A stretch of DNA of 64,000 nt, taken from NCBI RefSeq assembly GCF_002899695.1, contig NZ_PPEL01000004.1, positions 1 through 64,000 of the forward strand. Reading direction: 5' to 3'. This document shows, piece by piece, positions 1-9,500 of the stretch. The notes under the pieces were generated by a model, which saw only the letters and a program-made list of their open reading frames with translations, was not told the origin of the DNA and searched no databases. Source of the DNA: Rubneribacter badeniensis (GTDB lineage Bacteria > Actinomycetota > Coriobacteriia > Coriobacteriales > Eggerthellaceae). Position 1 is the stretch's first letter; the number at the start of each line of letters is the position of its first letter. Both the position numbers and the translations under genes were made by a program.

Positions 1-1
1 C

Positions 2-100
2 TGGTACCGGGAGGGGAGGCTGAAGGCGTTCGACGAGGGAGGGCGCAAGGTGTACGATACGATAGCCGGCCGCAGGAGGCGGCTGGGGCTGGCCGCCTAG
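2..100 (+). CDS. C-terminal end of an unidentified protein (partial)
   Basis: The second reading frame is open from the window edge to a TAG at 98-100. It gives about 32 residues beginning WYREGRLKAFDEGG and ending in a basic RRRRLGLAA tail. The basic end could belong to a transposase or another DNA-binding protein, but no motif is diagnostic and I do not recognise the family. The rest of the gene lies to the left of the window. Confidence 0.45.
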   Translation, partial: WYREGRLKAFDEGGRKVYDTIAGRRRRLGLAA

Positions 101-150
101 GCCGTCCGGAAAAACGTCCGCACCCCCAAATCGTTGATATTCGCGTCTCA

Positions 151-223
151 ATGCAAACGAAAAGGTCAATTTCGTTTGCATTCGCGGGAAGATGTCAACG
201 AAAAAAGGCGATTTCGTTGACAT
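151..223. repeat. Two consecutive inverted repeats with related arms
   Basis: ATGCAAACGAAA (151-162) pairs with TTTCGTTTGCAT (170-181), and ATGTCAACGAAA (192-203) pairs with TTTCGTTGACAT (212-223). Each has perfect 12-bp arms, with 7-bp and 8-bp spacers. Both share the AACGAAA / TTTCGTT core, and their centres are about 41 bp apart. They lie between the partial gene and the 3' end of the DUF4143 ATPase gene. They look like a pair of protein-binding sites or RNA hairpins. There is no long T tract, so they are not standard terminators. Confidence 0.75.
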
Positions 224-350
224 TGCGGGGTTCGAGTTTCCTTTCGCCCCGTATCTCTGATGTTCGCGAGTTTGGTCAGCGCGTTTATAGAAATGCGGAA
301 TTTTCATTTGCAAGAATGGGGATTGTTTTGCGGGCTTTCTTCGGGGACGG

Positions 351-1634
351 TTATACGCCGAGGGCGGTGATGGGGGTTACCAGCACGCCGTCGGGGCGCT
401 GGTAGGCCGCGGAGGACATGCCGCACACCACGCACAGGGCGGTGGGCGGGATGGCGTGCGGGTCTTTCTCCATGTCCTTTTTCAGCGCCAGCAGGCTTTC
501 GGCGGCGGCGTCTATCTGGTGGGCGCCAAGCTTGATCTCGAAAGCCGCCCACGTTCCGTCGGGGCATTCCAGAACCGCGTCAAGTTCCCTGCCGTAAGAA
601 TCCCGGTAGTGGAAAAGCGAGGCTCCGAGGTGTTCCCCGTATATCCGCAGGTCCCGGATGCAAAGCGCTTCGAACAGGAAGCCGAGCGTGTTCAAATCGG
701 AAGCGAGACGCTTCTCGTTGGCACCCAGCAGGGCGGCCGCCAGAGACGGGTCGACCAGATGCCGCTTGACGCTTTTCCCCACGCGCACCGAGGAGCGCAT
801 GTTCGGGTTGAAAGCGGGCTGGTCGTCGATCAGGTATATCTTCCGCAAGACGTTGAGGTAATCGGCCAGAGTGTCCTCCGACAAGGCCTCGCCGTCGTAT
901 TCCGTTATGTCCCGCCGGAGCGTCGCCGCGCTTGCCACGGTGCTCTCGTTGCGCGCGAGCGACCGCAGGAGCAGGCGGAACTTGTGCGGATCCCGCTTCA
1001 CGTCGTCGATGCGGAACACATCCTCTTCAAGCACCGAGCGTATATAGGCTTTGGGAAGCTCCACGGCGGCCTCGCGTTTCGGCGAAAGGCTTGCGGGCCA
1101 CCCGCCGCGCAATATGAAGAACACCAGATCGGAGAGCGAAACCTCGCCGGTGCTCCTCGGCTCGATCCTGTTGTCCAAAATCCCCGACAGGGAAACCTCG
1201 CCTGATGAATCCCCTGATTCGAGGAGGGACATGGGGCGCATGGGCAGGCGCGCTATGCGCCCCGTGCCGCTGTGCATGACGCCGTGCCTGTTGGGAACCG
1301 AAGAGCCTGTGAGCAGGAAGAGGCCGGGCTTTCCCAGCGCGTCGACCTGCGCCCGAACGGCATCCCAGAGCGAGGGGACCTCCTGCCATTCGTCCACCAA
1401 GCGCGGGGGCGCTCCGTCGAGCACCGAAAGCGGGCTGATCTGCGCCAGGTTCCGATTGCTGAAATTGCCTTGCGGGTCGCCCACCATAAAGCAGCTCTCC
1501 GACTGGTTGAGCGCCGCCCACGTTTTCCCGCACCATTTCGCGCCTTCGACGCTCACCGCTCCGAAAGCGTCAAGGAACCGTCTGATTTTACTGTCGATAA
1601 GCCGGGGTTTGTATCCTTTTGGCGTTAAAGTCAT
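351..1634 (-). CDS. AAA family ATPase with DUF4143 domain
   Basis: This 427-residue protein belongs to the AAA_14/DUF4143 ATPase group. A Walker A motif GAKWCGKT is at about residues 31-38, and a Walker B-like RLVDEWQ is near residue 80. LLTGSS, a typical sensor stretch, follows. The C-terminal DUF4143 part contains ELDAVLE and, about 15 residues later, FEIKLG, which resembles the PD-(D/E)XK nuclease-like motif of this family. The role of the family is not established; suggestions include mobile-element-linked or toxin-like functions. The ATG at 1634 is directly preceded by a tandem array of 23-bp repeats (1645-1735). A second gene of the family lies at 25546-26769, and it also has an upstream array. 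Confidence 0.88.
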   Translation of the reverse strand: MTLTPKGYKPRLIDSKIRRFLDAFGAVSVEGAKWCGKTWAALNQSESCFMVGDPQGNFSNRNLAQISPLSVLDGAPPRLVDEWQEVPSLWDAVRAQVDALGKPGLFLLTGSSVPNRHGVMHSGTGRIARLPMRPMSLLESGDSSGEVSLSGILDNRIEPRSTGEVSLSDLVFFILRGGWPASLSPKREAAVELPKAYIRSVLEEDVFRIDDVKRDPHKFRLLLRSLARNESTVASAATLRRDITEYDGEALSEDTLADYLNVLRKIYLIDDQPAFNPNMRSSVRVGKSVKRHLVDPSLAAALLGANEKRLASDLNTLGFLFEALCIRDLRIYGEHLGASLFHYRDSYGRELDAVLECPDGTWAAFEIKLGAHQIDAAAESLLALKKDMEKDPHAIPPTALCVVCGMSSAAYQRPDGVLVTPITALGV

Positions 1635-1644
1635 TGTACGATCC

Positions 1645-1735
1645 TGTTCAGGTAATTCGGGTATTTTCAGGAATTATAACCCGGTATTTTCAGAGATTTC
1701 AACCCGGAGTTTTCAGGAATTTTGTTCCGGTGTTT
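1645..1735. repeat. 23-bp tandem repeat array upstream of the DUF4143 ATPase gene
   Basis: Three contiguous 23-bp units (1662-1684, 1685-1707, 1708-1730) share TTTTCAG(G/A) followed by ATT and ending in CCGG. A shortened unit (1645-1661) precedes them and a decayed one (from 1731) follows. The array begins about 10 bp upstream of the ATG at 1634, on the gene's 5' side, so it overlaps its promoter or 5' leader. This suggests operator sites or an RNA leader. The array and its period are seen directly; function is inferred. Confidence 0.7.
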
Positions 1736-1885
1736 TCGGCCATTTCGGCCATTTCGGCTCGGAGCTTGGGTTCGGGTTGGGGTTCGCGTCAGCGGCCGGG
1801 CGGGCTGGATGATAAAGAGACGCAAGCATGGGCCGGGTTGAACCGCCGCGCGCGACCCGTCCCGGCGAGCGCGGGCCCGCGCCGA

Positions 1886-2160
1886 TGGCGACTTGACGCA
1901 AACTCGGATCCGAACTGGCAGAGATCGCGTCTTGCGCATGGGTTTCGCCCGCGTTTTCGCCGTGCGAAGCCGGGAGCCGAGGCGTATCCCCAGGTCGCGA
2001 TTTCCTGCGCGCCCCACGGTCTGAGAATCTATGCACAAGGCGCGATCCGTGCCAGTTCGGCGCGATGTCCGTGTCGAGCCGGGGTCGATGCGGCTTGTGT
2101 TCTCCCGGCATCGGGGCCGACCGGAACAAGCTCGGCTCGAAATTCGCCGAATGCGGGCTC
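1886..2160. repeat. Long imperfect palindromic intergenic element, copy A
   Basis: The left arm AACTGGCAGAGATCGCGTCT (from 1913) and following bases are mirrored by a right arm starting near 2030 (TATGCACAAGGCGCGATCC then GTGCCAGTT). Arms of roughly 50 bp flank about 90 bp of central sequence. The same element recurs at about 49860-50170. Both arms match, and so does the centre (GGCGT(A/T)TCCCCAGGT). It contains no plausible gene. It could be a REP/BIME-like or MITE-like repeat family, or encode a structured RNA. Confidence 0.7.
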
Positions 2161-2184
2161 GCGTCGGCGGCTGGGCGGGATGGA

Positions 2185-2228
2185 TGATAAAGAAGTGATA
2201 AAGAGATGATAAAGAGATGATAAAGAGA
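2185..2228. repeat. 11-bp tandem repeat (TGATAAAGAGA) x4
   Basis: Four adjacent 11-bp units run TGATAAAGAAG and then three TGATAAAGAGA. A single copy of the core, with the same 20-30 bp of flanking sequence (GGGCGGG then TGGATGATAAAGA), occurs near 1795-1819 on the other side of palindromic element A. The element is therefore bracketed by a direct repeat. The rest of 2229-2478 holds no gene that I can support. Confidence 0.75.
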
Positions 2229-2478
2229 AACCCGCTTCGGAGCCAGCGTTTCCGCAGGTGGGCTTTCCTTAGGAGGTGAAAACCCCGCAAAAATGATTTT
2301 CAGCGATAAAGAGAATCGCGCTGAAGGTTGGATGAGCGCGGGGCAGGGCGGGGGAGAAACGGGGTTTTGGGTGGAAAGTAAGCCCGATGTGACTTCTGCA
2401 ACAGAAGAGGGGGCGGCTGTGTGGTAATTGTTAGCATGAGCAAACTGGTTTTCGGCCACCTTTCGGGAAGGGAAGCGT

Positions 2479-3614
2479 ATGGAAACGATGCAGGGCAAAC
2501 GCGTCGCGCTCACGCGGCGCTCGTTCTTGGGCGTGGCGGCGTGCGCGGCGGCGACGGCGGCGGGGCGGCCTCCGGCGAGGGCGCGCCTGCGCTCACCGCG
2601 CAGCCCGAGGAGCGCGACCTGAAGGGCTCGCCCGACGCGTGCGACGTGCGCGTGGGCCTGATCATGGGGCCGCCGAGCATGGGGCTTTCGCAGTTCATCG
2701 TGGCGGCGAACGCGAACAAGACGTTCAACCGCTTCTCCTTCACCGTGAACAGCGTGGACTACGTGGGCCTGTCCGCCATGTTCAACCAAGGCGACTTCGA
2801 CATCTGCACGCTGCCGTCGAACATCGGCCCCATCCTGTACAACAACGACGAGCTGAAGAACGACTACCAGGTGGTGAGCGTGAACAACCTGGGTGTGCTG
2901 TACGTGATGACGAACGGCGAGAGCGTGCAGTCGCTGGCCGACCTGGCCGGACGCACGGTGTACAGCTACGGCGAGAGCGGCACGCCGGAGTACACCATCG
3001 AGGCGCTGCTGAAGAAGCTGGGCATGGAGGACGCGTTCAACTTGGAGTTCAAATCCTCGCCGATGGAGGTGCTGAACATGATGCAGGAAAGCCCCGACTG
3101 CGTGGCCATCCTGCCGCAGCCGTTCGTGTCGTTGGCGAAGGTGCTGGTGAGTCCGTTGTACATCCCCGTCGATCTAACGGTGGAGTGGAACGCGGCCTTC
3201 GCCGACACCGGTTCGCAGGCCGTGACCACCACCACCATCGTGAACAAGGCGTTTCTGGAGGAGCACGAGCAAGCCGTGGTGGAGTACCTGAACATGGCGG
3301 GGCAGTCGGTGGCGTGGACGCTGGAGAACATGCAGGAGGCCGCCGCTTTGCAGGAGGAGCTGGAGACGTTTCTGAACAACGAGGTGGCGCTGGACGCCAT
3401 GCCCTACATCTCGATGGTGAACCTGACGGGCGTGGAGATGCGCACGGCGCTCTCGGGCTTCTTGAGCGAGCTATATACGGCGAACCCCGACTCCATCGGC
3501 GGCGCACTGCCGGGCGACGACTTCTACTACCTGCCTCCGGTAGGCGCGCTGGACGAGGCGTACCTGCAGGCGGGTCTTGCGGAGGCGGTGGAACACACGA
3601 GTGCTGCTGAATAA
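2479..3614 (+). CDS. ABC transporter substrate-binding protein (SsuA/NMT1-like) with frameshifted signal peptide
   Basis: The mature part starts GEGAPALTAQPEERD and then VRVGLIMGPPSMGLSQF. It has the fold pattern of NMT1/SsuA-type periplasmic binding proteins (PSNIGPILYNN, SLADLAGRTVYSYGESGTPE), which collect nitrate-, sulfonate- or thiamine precursor-like ligands. A convincing signal peptide, METMQGKRVALTRRSFLGVA, begins at ATG 2479 but is in a different frame. The frame must change around 2556-2567, in GC-rich sequence where a lipobox would be expected. This is either a real disruption or an assembly error. The reading frame of the mature part is open from 2421 but has no signal peptide there. 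Permease and ATPase genes follow with overlaps, so the three form one transporter. The substrate is unknown. Confidence 0.75.
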
Positions 3615-4737
3615 GGGAAATAAGGGAAGGGCCGCCGCGGCCGACGACGCGCCGCGGATGCAGATGGCGGCCATCGCGCAGAAGATCGGGCTGCCCGAGG
3701 AGCGCGTGGCGCAGATCGCGCAGATGATCCGCCAAAACGGCATGGCCGACGCGCAGATGGGCGCCATGATGGGCATGGCGCTGTCGAAGGGCGTGCAGCC
3801 GCAGGAGATATTCTCCATGCTCACGTCGCTGGGCGTTTCCGCGTCGCAGGTGATCCGCGTGATGCACGCGCAGGGCGTCATGGACGACGAGGAGGCCGAG
3901 CGGCGGCTGGCCGACGAGCGCGCCGCCGCCGAGCGCCGCGCGGCCGCCGAGGCCAAGCAGGGGCGCAAGAACTTCTGCAAAAAGGCGGCCATCATAGTGT
4001 TTTGGCTGGTGGTGTGGGAGATCGCCGACCGCATCGCCGACAACCGCCTCATTTTGGCGGGCCCCTTGCGCACGCTGGAGGCGCTGTCGGAGCAGGTCGT
4101 CCAGCTGGACTTCTGGGTGATCTGCGGCGCGTCGTTCGGGCGCATCACGCTGGGTTTTCTGCTGTCGTTTGTCGTGGGCTTCCTCGTGGCGCTGGCGGCG
4201 TGCCGCGTGCGGCTCGTGCGCGACTTCGTGGACCCGATCATGTCGCTTCTGCGCACCATACCCGTGGTGTCGTTCATCATCATGCTGCTCATCTGGGTGG
4301 GCAATCAGGCGCTCACGGTGTTTCTGGCGTTCTTCATCGTGCTGCCCATCATCTACACGAACATGGTGACGGGCTTCGAGAGCGTGGACAGGCAGATGCT
4401 GGAGATGGCGCGCGTGTACGGGCTGTCGCGCTGGCGCACGTTTTTGTACGTGTACCGGCCGGCGTTCATGCCGTTTCTGATGAGCAGCGCCAAGCTGTCG
4501 CTGGGCATGAGCTGGAAGAGCGGCATCATGGCCGAGGTGCTGGCCACGCCGAAGCCGTCCATCGGCAAGGAGATGAGCACGGCGCGCACGTTTTTGGACA
4601 CGCCGGATCTGTTCGCGTGGACGGTGGTGGTGATGGTGCTGTCGGCGGTGTTCGAGAAGCTGTTCATGGAGGTGCTGAAGCTGGCGAACCGTCCGCTGGG
4701 CGGGTTGATAGGGAAGAAGGGACGTGGGGATGAGTGA
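3601..4737 (+). CDS. ABC transporter permease with long N-terminal extension
   Basis: The C-terminal ~250 residues are a binding-protein-dependent permease of the SsuC/TauC type. They include several membrane segments and the cytoplasmic EAA-loop region (about MLEMARVYGLSRWRTFLYVY). The N-terminal ~125 residues are unusual: hydrophilic, Met/Ala/Gln-rich (IGLPEERVAQIAQMIRQNG, MAMGMALSK-like stretches) and ending in a highly charged EERRLADERAAAE helix before the first membrane span. I chose GTG 3601, which overlaps the binding-protein stop. ATG 3658 is an alternative, and the frame is also open from 3577. It works with the adjacent ATPase and binding protein. Confidence 0.85.
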   Translation: MLLNKGNKGRAAAADDAPRMQMAAIAQKIGLPEERVAQIAQMIRQNGMADAQMGAMMGMALSKGVQPQEIFSMLTSLGVSASQVIRVMHAQGVMDDEEAERRLADERAAAERRAAAEAKQGRKNFCKKAAIIVFWLVVWEIADRIADNRLILAGPLRTLEALSEQVVQLDFWVICGASFGRITLGFLLSFVVGFLVALAACRVRLVRDFVDPIMSLLRTIPVVSFIIMLLIWVGNQALTVFLAFFIVLPIIYTNMVTGFESVDRQMLEMARVYGLSRWRTFLYVYRPAFMPFLMSSAKLSLGMSWKSGIMAEVLATPKPSIGKEMSTARTFLDTPDLFAWTVVVMVLSAVFEKLFMEVLKLANRPLGGLIGKKGRGDE

Positions 4738-5500
4738 GATGGCGGGCGCTGCGGCTGGGCGCGCGGGCGCGGGCGCCGGTGCCGATGCGGGCGCGGGTGC
4801 CGGGGCCGATGCGGGTGCGGCGGGCGCGGGCGGCGGCGTAGGCGCGACGGGCGCTGGGGCCGATGCGGGCGCGCCGGCCTCGGGCAATGGCGCGGCCGGC
4901 GCGGCGTGCGACGACGTGGTGTTCGACCACGTGTGCAAGTCCTACGGCGACAACCGGGTGCTGCGCGACGTGACGTTCCGCTTGCCGGGCGGCGGCGTGA
5001 CCTGCCTGATGGCGCCGTCGGGCTCGGGCAAGACGACGCTCTTCCGCGTGCTTTTAGGCTTGGAGGACGCCGAATCCGGCAGCATCACGGGCGTGCGCGC
5101 GGGCGAGGTGTCGATGATGTTCCAAGAGGATCGGCTGTGCGAAACGCTCACCCCGGTGGAGAACGTGGCGCTCGTACTGCCGCCGGCCACCCGCCGTGCC
5201 GACGTGCAGCGGCTTTTGGAGCGCATCCTCCCCGCCGACTGCATGGATCGCCCGGCCATGCAGCTTTCCGGCGGCATGCGGCGGCGCGTGTCGCTGGCGC
5301 GGGCCGTGGCGTTCCCCAGCAAGATGATCGTGCTGGACGAGCCCTTCACCGGCCTTGATGCCGCCACCAAGCGAACTGTGGTGGACTTCCTGCTGGCCGA
5401 GCTCCGCGGCCGCACGCTCTTGGTGGCCACGCACGGCGATGCGGACGCGGAGCTTTTGGGCGGTCGGCGCGTGTCGCTTGCCGACGTGTCCGCGGCGTAG
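4730..5500 (+). CDS. ABC transporter ATP-binding protein
   Basis: This is an SsuB/TauB-like nucleotide-binding subunit. It has Walker A APSGSGKTTL, a Q-loop region MMFQEDRLC, signature LSGGMRRRVSLARA, Walker B MIVLDEP and a switch histidine in VATHGD. At about 256 residues it has the family's normal core plus a 50-60 residue Gly/Ala/Asp low-complexity N-terminus (AGAGADAGAGAGADAGAAG type), coded by degenerate GC-rich repeats at about 4745-4900. The ATG at 4730 overlaps the permease stop by 8 bp, and a GTG at 4724 is in frame. Translational coupling with the permease is likely. Confidence 0.92.
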   Translation: MSEMAGAAAGRAGAGAGADAGAGAGADAGAAGAGGGVGATGAGADAGAPASGNGAAGAACDDVVFDHVCKSYGDNRVLRDVTFRLPGGGVTCLMAPSGSGKTTLFRVLLGLEDAESGSITGVRAGEVSMMFQEDRLCETLTPVENVALVLPPATRRADVQRLLERILPADCMDRPAMQLSGGMRRRVSLARAVAFPSKMIVLDEPFTGLDAATKRTVVDFLLAELRGRTLLVATHGDADAELLGGRRVSLADVSAA

Positions 5501-5518
5501 GGGAAGGAGGCGTGGCGC

Positions 5519-6412
5519 ATGGAGAAGAAGTACGAGGTGCTGGCCGACACGATGGCGTTCGAGGGCATCCCGCCCGAGCGCTACGGGGAAGTGCTCGAAG
5601 CGCTGGGCGCGTACTGCCGCACCTACGCGCGGGGCGACCTCGTGCGGCGCGTGGGCGACGAGATGGATTTCTTCGGCATCGTACTGAAGGGCGGCATCCA
5701 GTCGGTCATCCCCGACGGCGGTCGGCGGCAGATCGTGCAGCAGTTCGCGGCGGGCAGCGTGTTCGGCGAGGCGGTGGCGTTCTCGTCGCAGCGCTGCGGC
5801 ATCGAGATATGCGCCACCGCCTCCGGCACGGAGATCCTGCACATCCGCGCGGCGGCGTTCCTGCAGGGTGACACGAACCCCCACATCGCGCGCATGAGCA
5901 CGAACCTTCTGCGCGACATGGCGGGCAAGCTGCTCATGCTGAACATGAAGGTGCGCATTCTGGGCAAGCAGAGGCTGCGCAGCCGCATAGCGGACTACCT
6001 GCTGAGCCTCGACCCCGACGCCACGGGCTACCTCGAACTGCCCTTCGGCCGCATCGAGCTGTCGGAGTTTCTGGGGGCGAACCGCAGCTCGCTGTCGCGC
6101 GAGATAAAGCGGATGCAGGACGAGGGCATTGTGGAGATCGAGCGGCGCACGGTACATATCCTGCGGCGCGAGGCATTGGAGAACGCATCGGAAGGGACGT
6201 ACGACATGATCGATTCGGGCAAGAAGATGAGGCAGATCGCGGAAGAGGAGCCGCTGTTCGCGGACTTTTTGGTGTCGAAGGGGTTCCCGTTCTCGGTGGA
6301 CAACCCCGTCACCGAGTTGGTGACGTTCGACGACGTGGTGGCGCTGAAGGACTTGGACAAGGAAGCCTTCCTGGAGGAGTACGCGGAGTTCAAGCGCAAT
6401 GCCGGAAAGTAG
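5519..6412 (+). CDS. Crp/Fnr-family regulator with C-terminal DUF1858-like domain
   Basis: This 297-residue protein has three parts. First is a cyclic-nucleotide-binding-type beta-barrel (GDLVRRVGDEMDFFGIVLKG, then AAGSVFGEAVAF). Second is a winged helix HTH_Crp (IELSEFLGANRSSLSREIKR). Third is an extra ~70-residue C-terminus beginning MIDSGKKMRQIAEEEPLFAD. The third part resembles DUF1858 domains (hybrid-cluster-protein-associated), although the usual cysteines are absent. It starts 18 bp after the ABC ATPase gene, behind a good AAGGAGG. It probably controls the transporter and the downstream activase-like gene. The effector is unknown; members of this branch often respond to redox or aromatic ligands. 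Confidence 0.85.
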   Translation: MEKKYEVLADTMAFEGIPPERYGEVLEALGAYCRTYARGDLVRRVGDEMDFFGIVLKGGIQSVIPDGGRRQIVQQFAAGSVFGEAVAFSSQRCGIEICATASGTEILHIRAAAFLQGDTNPHIARMSTNLLRDMAGKLLMLNMKVRILGKQRLRSRIADYLLSLDPDATGYLELPFGRIELSEFLGANRSSLSREIKRMQDEGIVEIERRTVHILRREALENASEGTYDMIDSGKKMRQIAEEEPLFADFLVSKGFPFSVDNPVTELVTFDDVVALKDLDKEAFLEEYAEFKRNAGK

Positions 6413-6593
6413 CGCGTGGCGGGGCGCGGACGGCGCGCGGGTTGCGAGCCGCGCGAGTGTGCGGACTGCGGGCGGGCCACGGGTTGTGAGCGAGCCGCGG
6501 GCCGCGTGGGCGCGCGGGCGAGCCGCGGGCCGCAGGTTGCGTGCGGACGTGCGCGTAGGCGTGCGATGGAGCAAGACGAGACAAGGGAGCGAA

Positions 6594-9500
6594 GTGACGG
6601 ACAGGTACACGGTGGGCATAGAGGCGGGCGCGGCATCGGTGAAGCTGGCGGCGCTCGCCGAGAGCGGCGAGCTGGCGTGGACGTGGCGGCGGGCGCACAA
6701 GGGCGACGTCGCGGCGTGCTTGCGCGAGGGGATGGCCGCGCTGGCGTCGGCGCTGCCGCCCGAGGGGTGCGCCGGCTTCATGCTCACGGGCGGCGGCGCG
6801 GCTCTGGTGCGCGAGCGCTTCCCGGAGGCCCCCGTGCTGGAGGACGTGCCCGCCCTCACCCGCGGCGCGGCGCTGCTGGCCCCCGAGGCGCGCTCCATCG
6901 TGTGCCTCGGCGCGCAGAACGCGTTCTTCGTGACCGGCTTCGCCGACGGCGCGCCGCCGCGGTTCGCCATGAACGAGGGCTGCGCGGCGGGCACCGGCTC
7001 GTTCTTCGAGGACCAGATGGGGCGGCTGGGATTGCCCTTGGAGGAGTACTCGGCGCTGGTGGGGCGCGCGCAAAGCGTGCCGCGCCTGTCGGGCCGCTGC
7101 TCGGTGTTCGCGAAAACCGACATCATCCACCGCCAGCAGGAGGGCGTGGCGGTGGAGGACATCCTGCTGGGGCTGTGCTTCGCCGTGGTGAAGAGCTTCA
7201 AGGCCACCATCGTCCGCGGGCTTCCGGTGGACGCTCCCGTGCTGCTCACCGGCGGCGCGCTGCTGAACGCCGGGGTGGTGCGCGCCGTGCGCGAGGTGTT
7301 CAAGCTGGGCGAGGGCGAGCTGGTGGCGCGCGAGGAGTGCCTGTTCGCGCAAGCCGCGGGCGCGGCCGCAGCCGCATGGGATGCGGCGCGCGCCGGGGCG
7401 GCGGGTGGTGGTGCGCCGGATGGCGGGAAGGCTCGCGCTGGAAAGGCGGGCGGCATGCTGGGCAGCGGGGAAGCGCGCGCCGGGGCGGCATGCGGCAGCG
7501 CGCCGGATGGCGCCCGCACGATCGGCGCCGCTGATGCCGCGACCCCGCGCGCCGCCTCGCTCGACGATTTGCACGCAGCCCTGGGCGCGGCCGCGGCGCA
7601 GGGCGACCTGCCGCGCCTCGGCGCGCTTCCGCCCGCGCCGCTCGATTCGGGGCCGGGCTTCCGCGCGCTGCCGCGCCCGTGGCCCGCGGACGCGGACGGC
7701 CTCACCCCCTGCATTCTGGGCGTGGACGTGGGCTCCACCTCCACCAACCTCGTGCTTCTGGACGAAGAGGGCCGGCTGCTGGACGCGCAGTACCTGCGCA
7801 CGCGCGGCAACCCGCAACAGGCGGTGCGCGAGGGGTTGGCCTCGCTGCGGGAGCGCCTCGGGGCCGAGGTGCGCGTGGCGGCTGTGGGCGTCACGGGGTC
7901 GGGCCGCACGCTCATCGGGGAGCTGATCGGCGCCGATGCCGTGCGCGACGAGATCACCGCGCAAGCGCGCGCCGCCGTGGCGGCCGACCCGCTGGCGGAC
8001 ACGGTGTTCGAGATCGGCGGGCAGGATTCCAAGTACATTGCGCTGGCGAACGGGCAAGTGGCCGACTTCCAGATGAACAAGGTGTGCGCGGCGGGCACCG
8101 GCTCGTTCGTGGAGGAGCAGGCCGCGCGCCTCGGCATCCCGCTTGGCGAGTACGGCGCGCTGGCGCTTTCCGCAAAAGCGCCCGTCGATCTGGGCGAGCG
8201 CTGCACGGTGTTCGTGGAGACGGCTATCCACGCCGCGCTGGCGAAGGGGGCATCGCGTGCCGACATCGCCGCGGGGCTGGCTCTTTCCATCGTGCGCAAC
8301 TACCTGAACAAGGTGGTGGGCGGCAAGCCCGTGGGGCGGCGCGTGGTTTTGCAGGGTGGCGTGGCGTACAACCCGGCCATCGTGGCGGCGTTTCGGCAGT
8401 TCTACGGCGAGGCGCTCACCGTGTCGCCGTGGTTCGCCGTGTCGGGCGCGGTGGGCGCGGCGCTGCTGGCGCGCGAGCTGTTGCATGCGGGCGGGCTGCC
8501 GGAGGGCACGGCGTTCCGCGGTTTCTCGCTGGAGCGCCCCGCGCGAGTGCGCCGCGCGGTCAGCCGCGAGGAGGTGGCCGCGAACCGCGCGTTCTTCCGC
8601 AAAAGCGCCGCGCTGTACCTCGAAGGGTACGACCCGACCATCGACCCCGGGAAAAAGACGGTGGGCATCCCGCGCTGCCTCATGCTGCACAAGCTGTTTC
8701 CGCTGGCGAACGCGTTCTTCCGCCAGCTGGGCTACAACGTGGTGCTCACCGACGCCAGCACCGAGGACACGGTGCGGCTCGCGCAGCAAGAGGCGCAGGG
8801 CGAGGTGTGCTACCCCGTGAAGCTGGTGTACGGGCACATGGAGCAGCTGGCGCGGCGGGGCGTGGACTACGTCTTCATGCCGTCGATGCACACCATCCGG
8901 CACGTGCGCTCGAAGGTGGCGCACAACTACGCGTGCCCGTACATGCAGGTGGCGCCGCGCATGGTGGCGCGGGCGCTGCGGCTGGAGGAGCGCGGCGTCA
9001 CGCTTGTGAGCCCGCTTATGAACATGGACTTCGGGCAGGAGGCGCTGGCCGAGGCGCTGCTGGGCGTGGGCGCGCAGCTGGGGCACACGCCCGAGGAAAG
9101 CGCGCGAGCCATGATGGCCGGCGGGTTCGCGGTGCAGGAGTTCACGCGCAAGACCGAGGCGCTGGGCGAGGAGCTGCTGGGCTCGCTCGCGCCGGGCGAG
9201 CGCGTGCTGGTGCTGGTCACGCGGCAGTACAACACGGCCGATCCCGCGCTGAACATGAACATCGCCGACGCGCTGATCGACCGCGGACAGAAGGTAATCA
9301 CGGTGTCGCACCTGCACGCGCACGATCTGGACATCTCGGCCGACCATCCGCGCATGTACTGGCCGTTCGGGCAGCATCTGCTGTCGGGCGCGAAGCTCGT
9401 GCGCTGCGACCCGCGCCTGTTCGCGGTGTACCTCACCAACCACGGCTGCGGCCCGGACACGATGGTGTCCCACCTGTTCGCGGAGGAGATGGGCGACAAG

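Noticed and set aside
5054-8299. Very long - strand open frame opposite the activase-like gene and Crp regulator
   Set aside because: It is a GC-rich shadow: it covers several well-supported + strand genes and its Arg/Ala/Ser-rich product has no domain.
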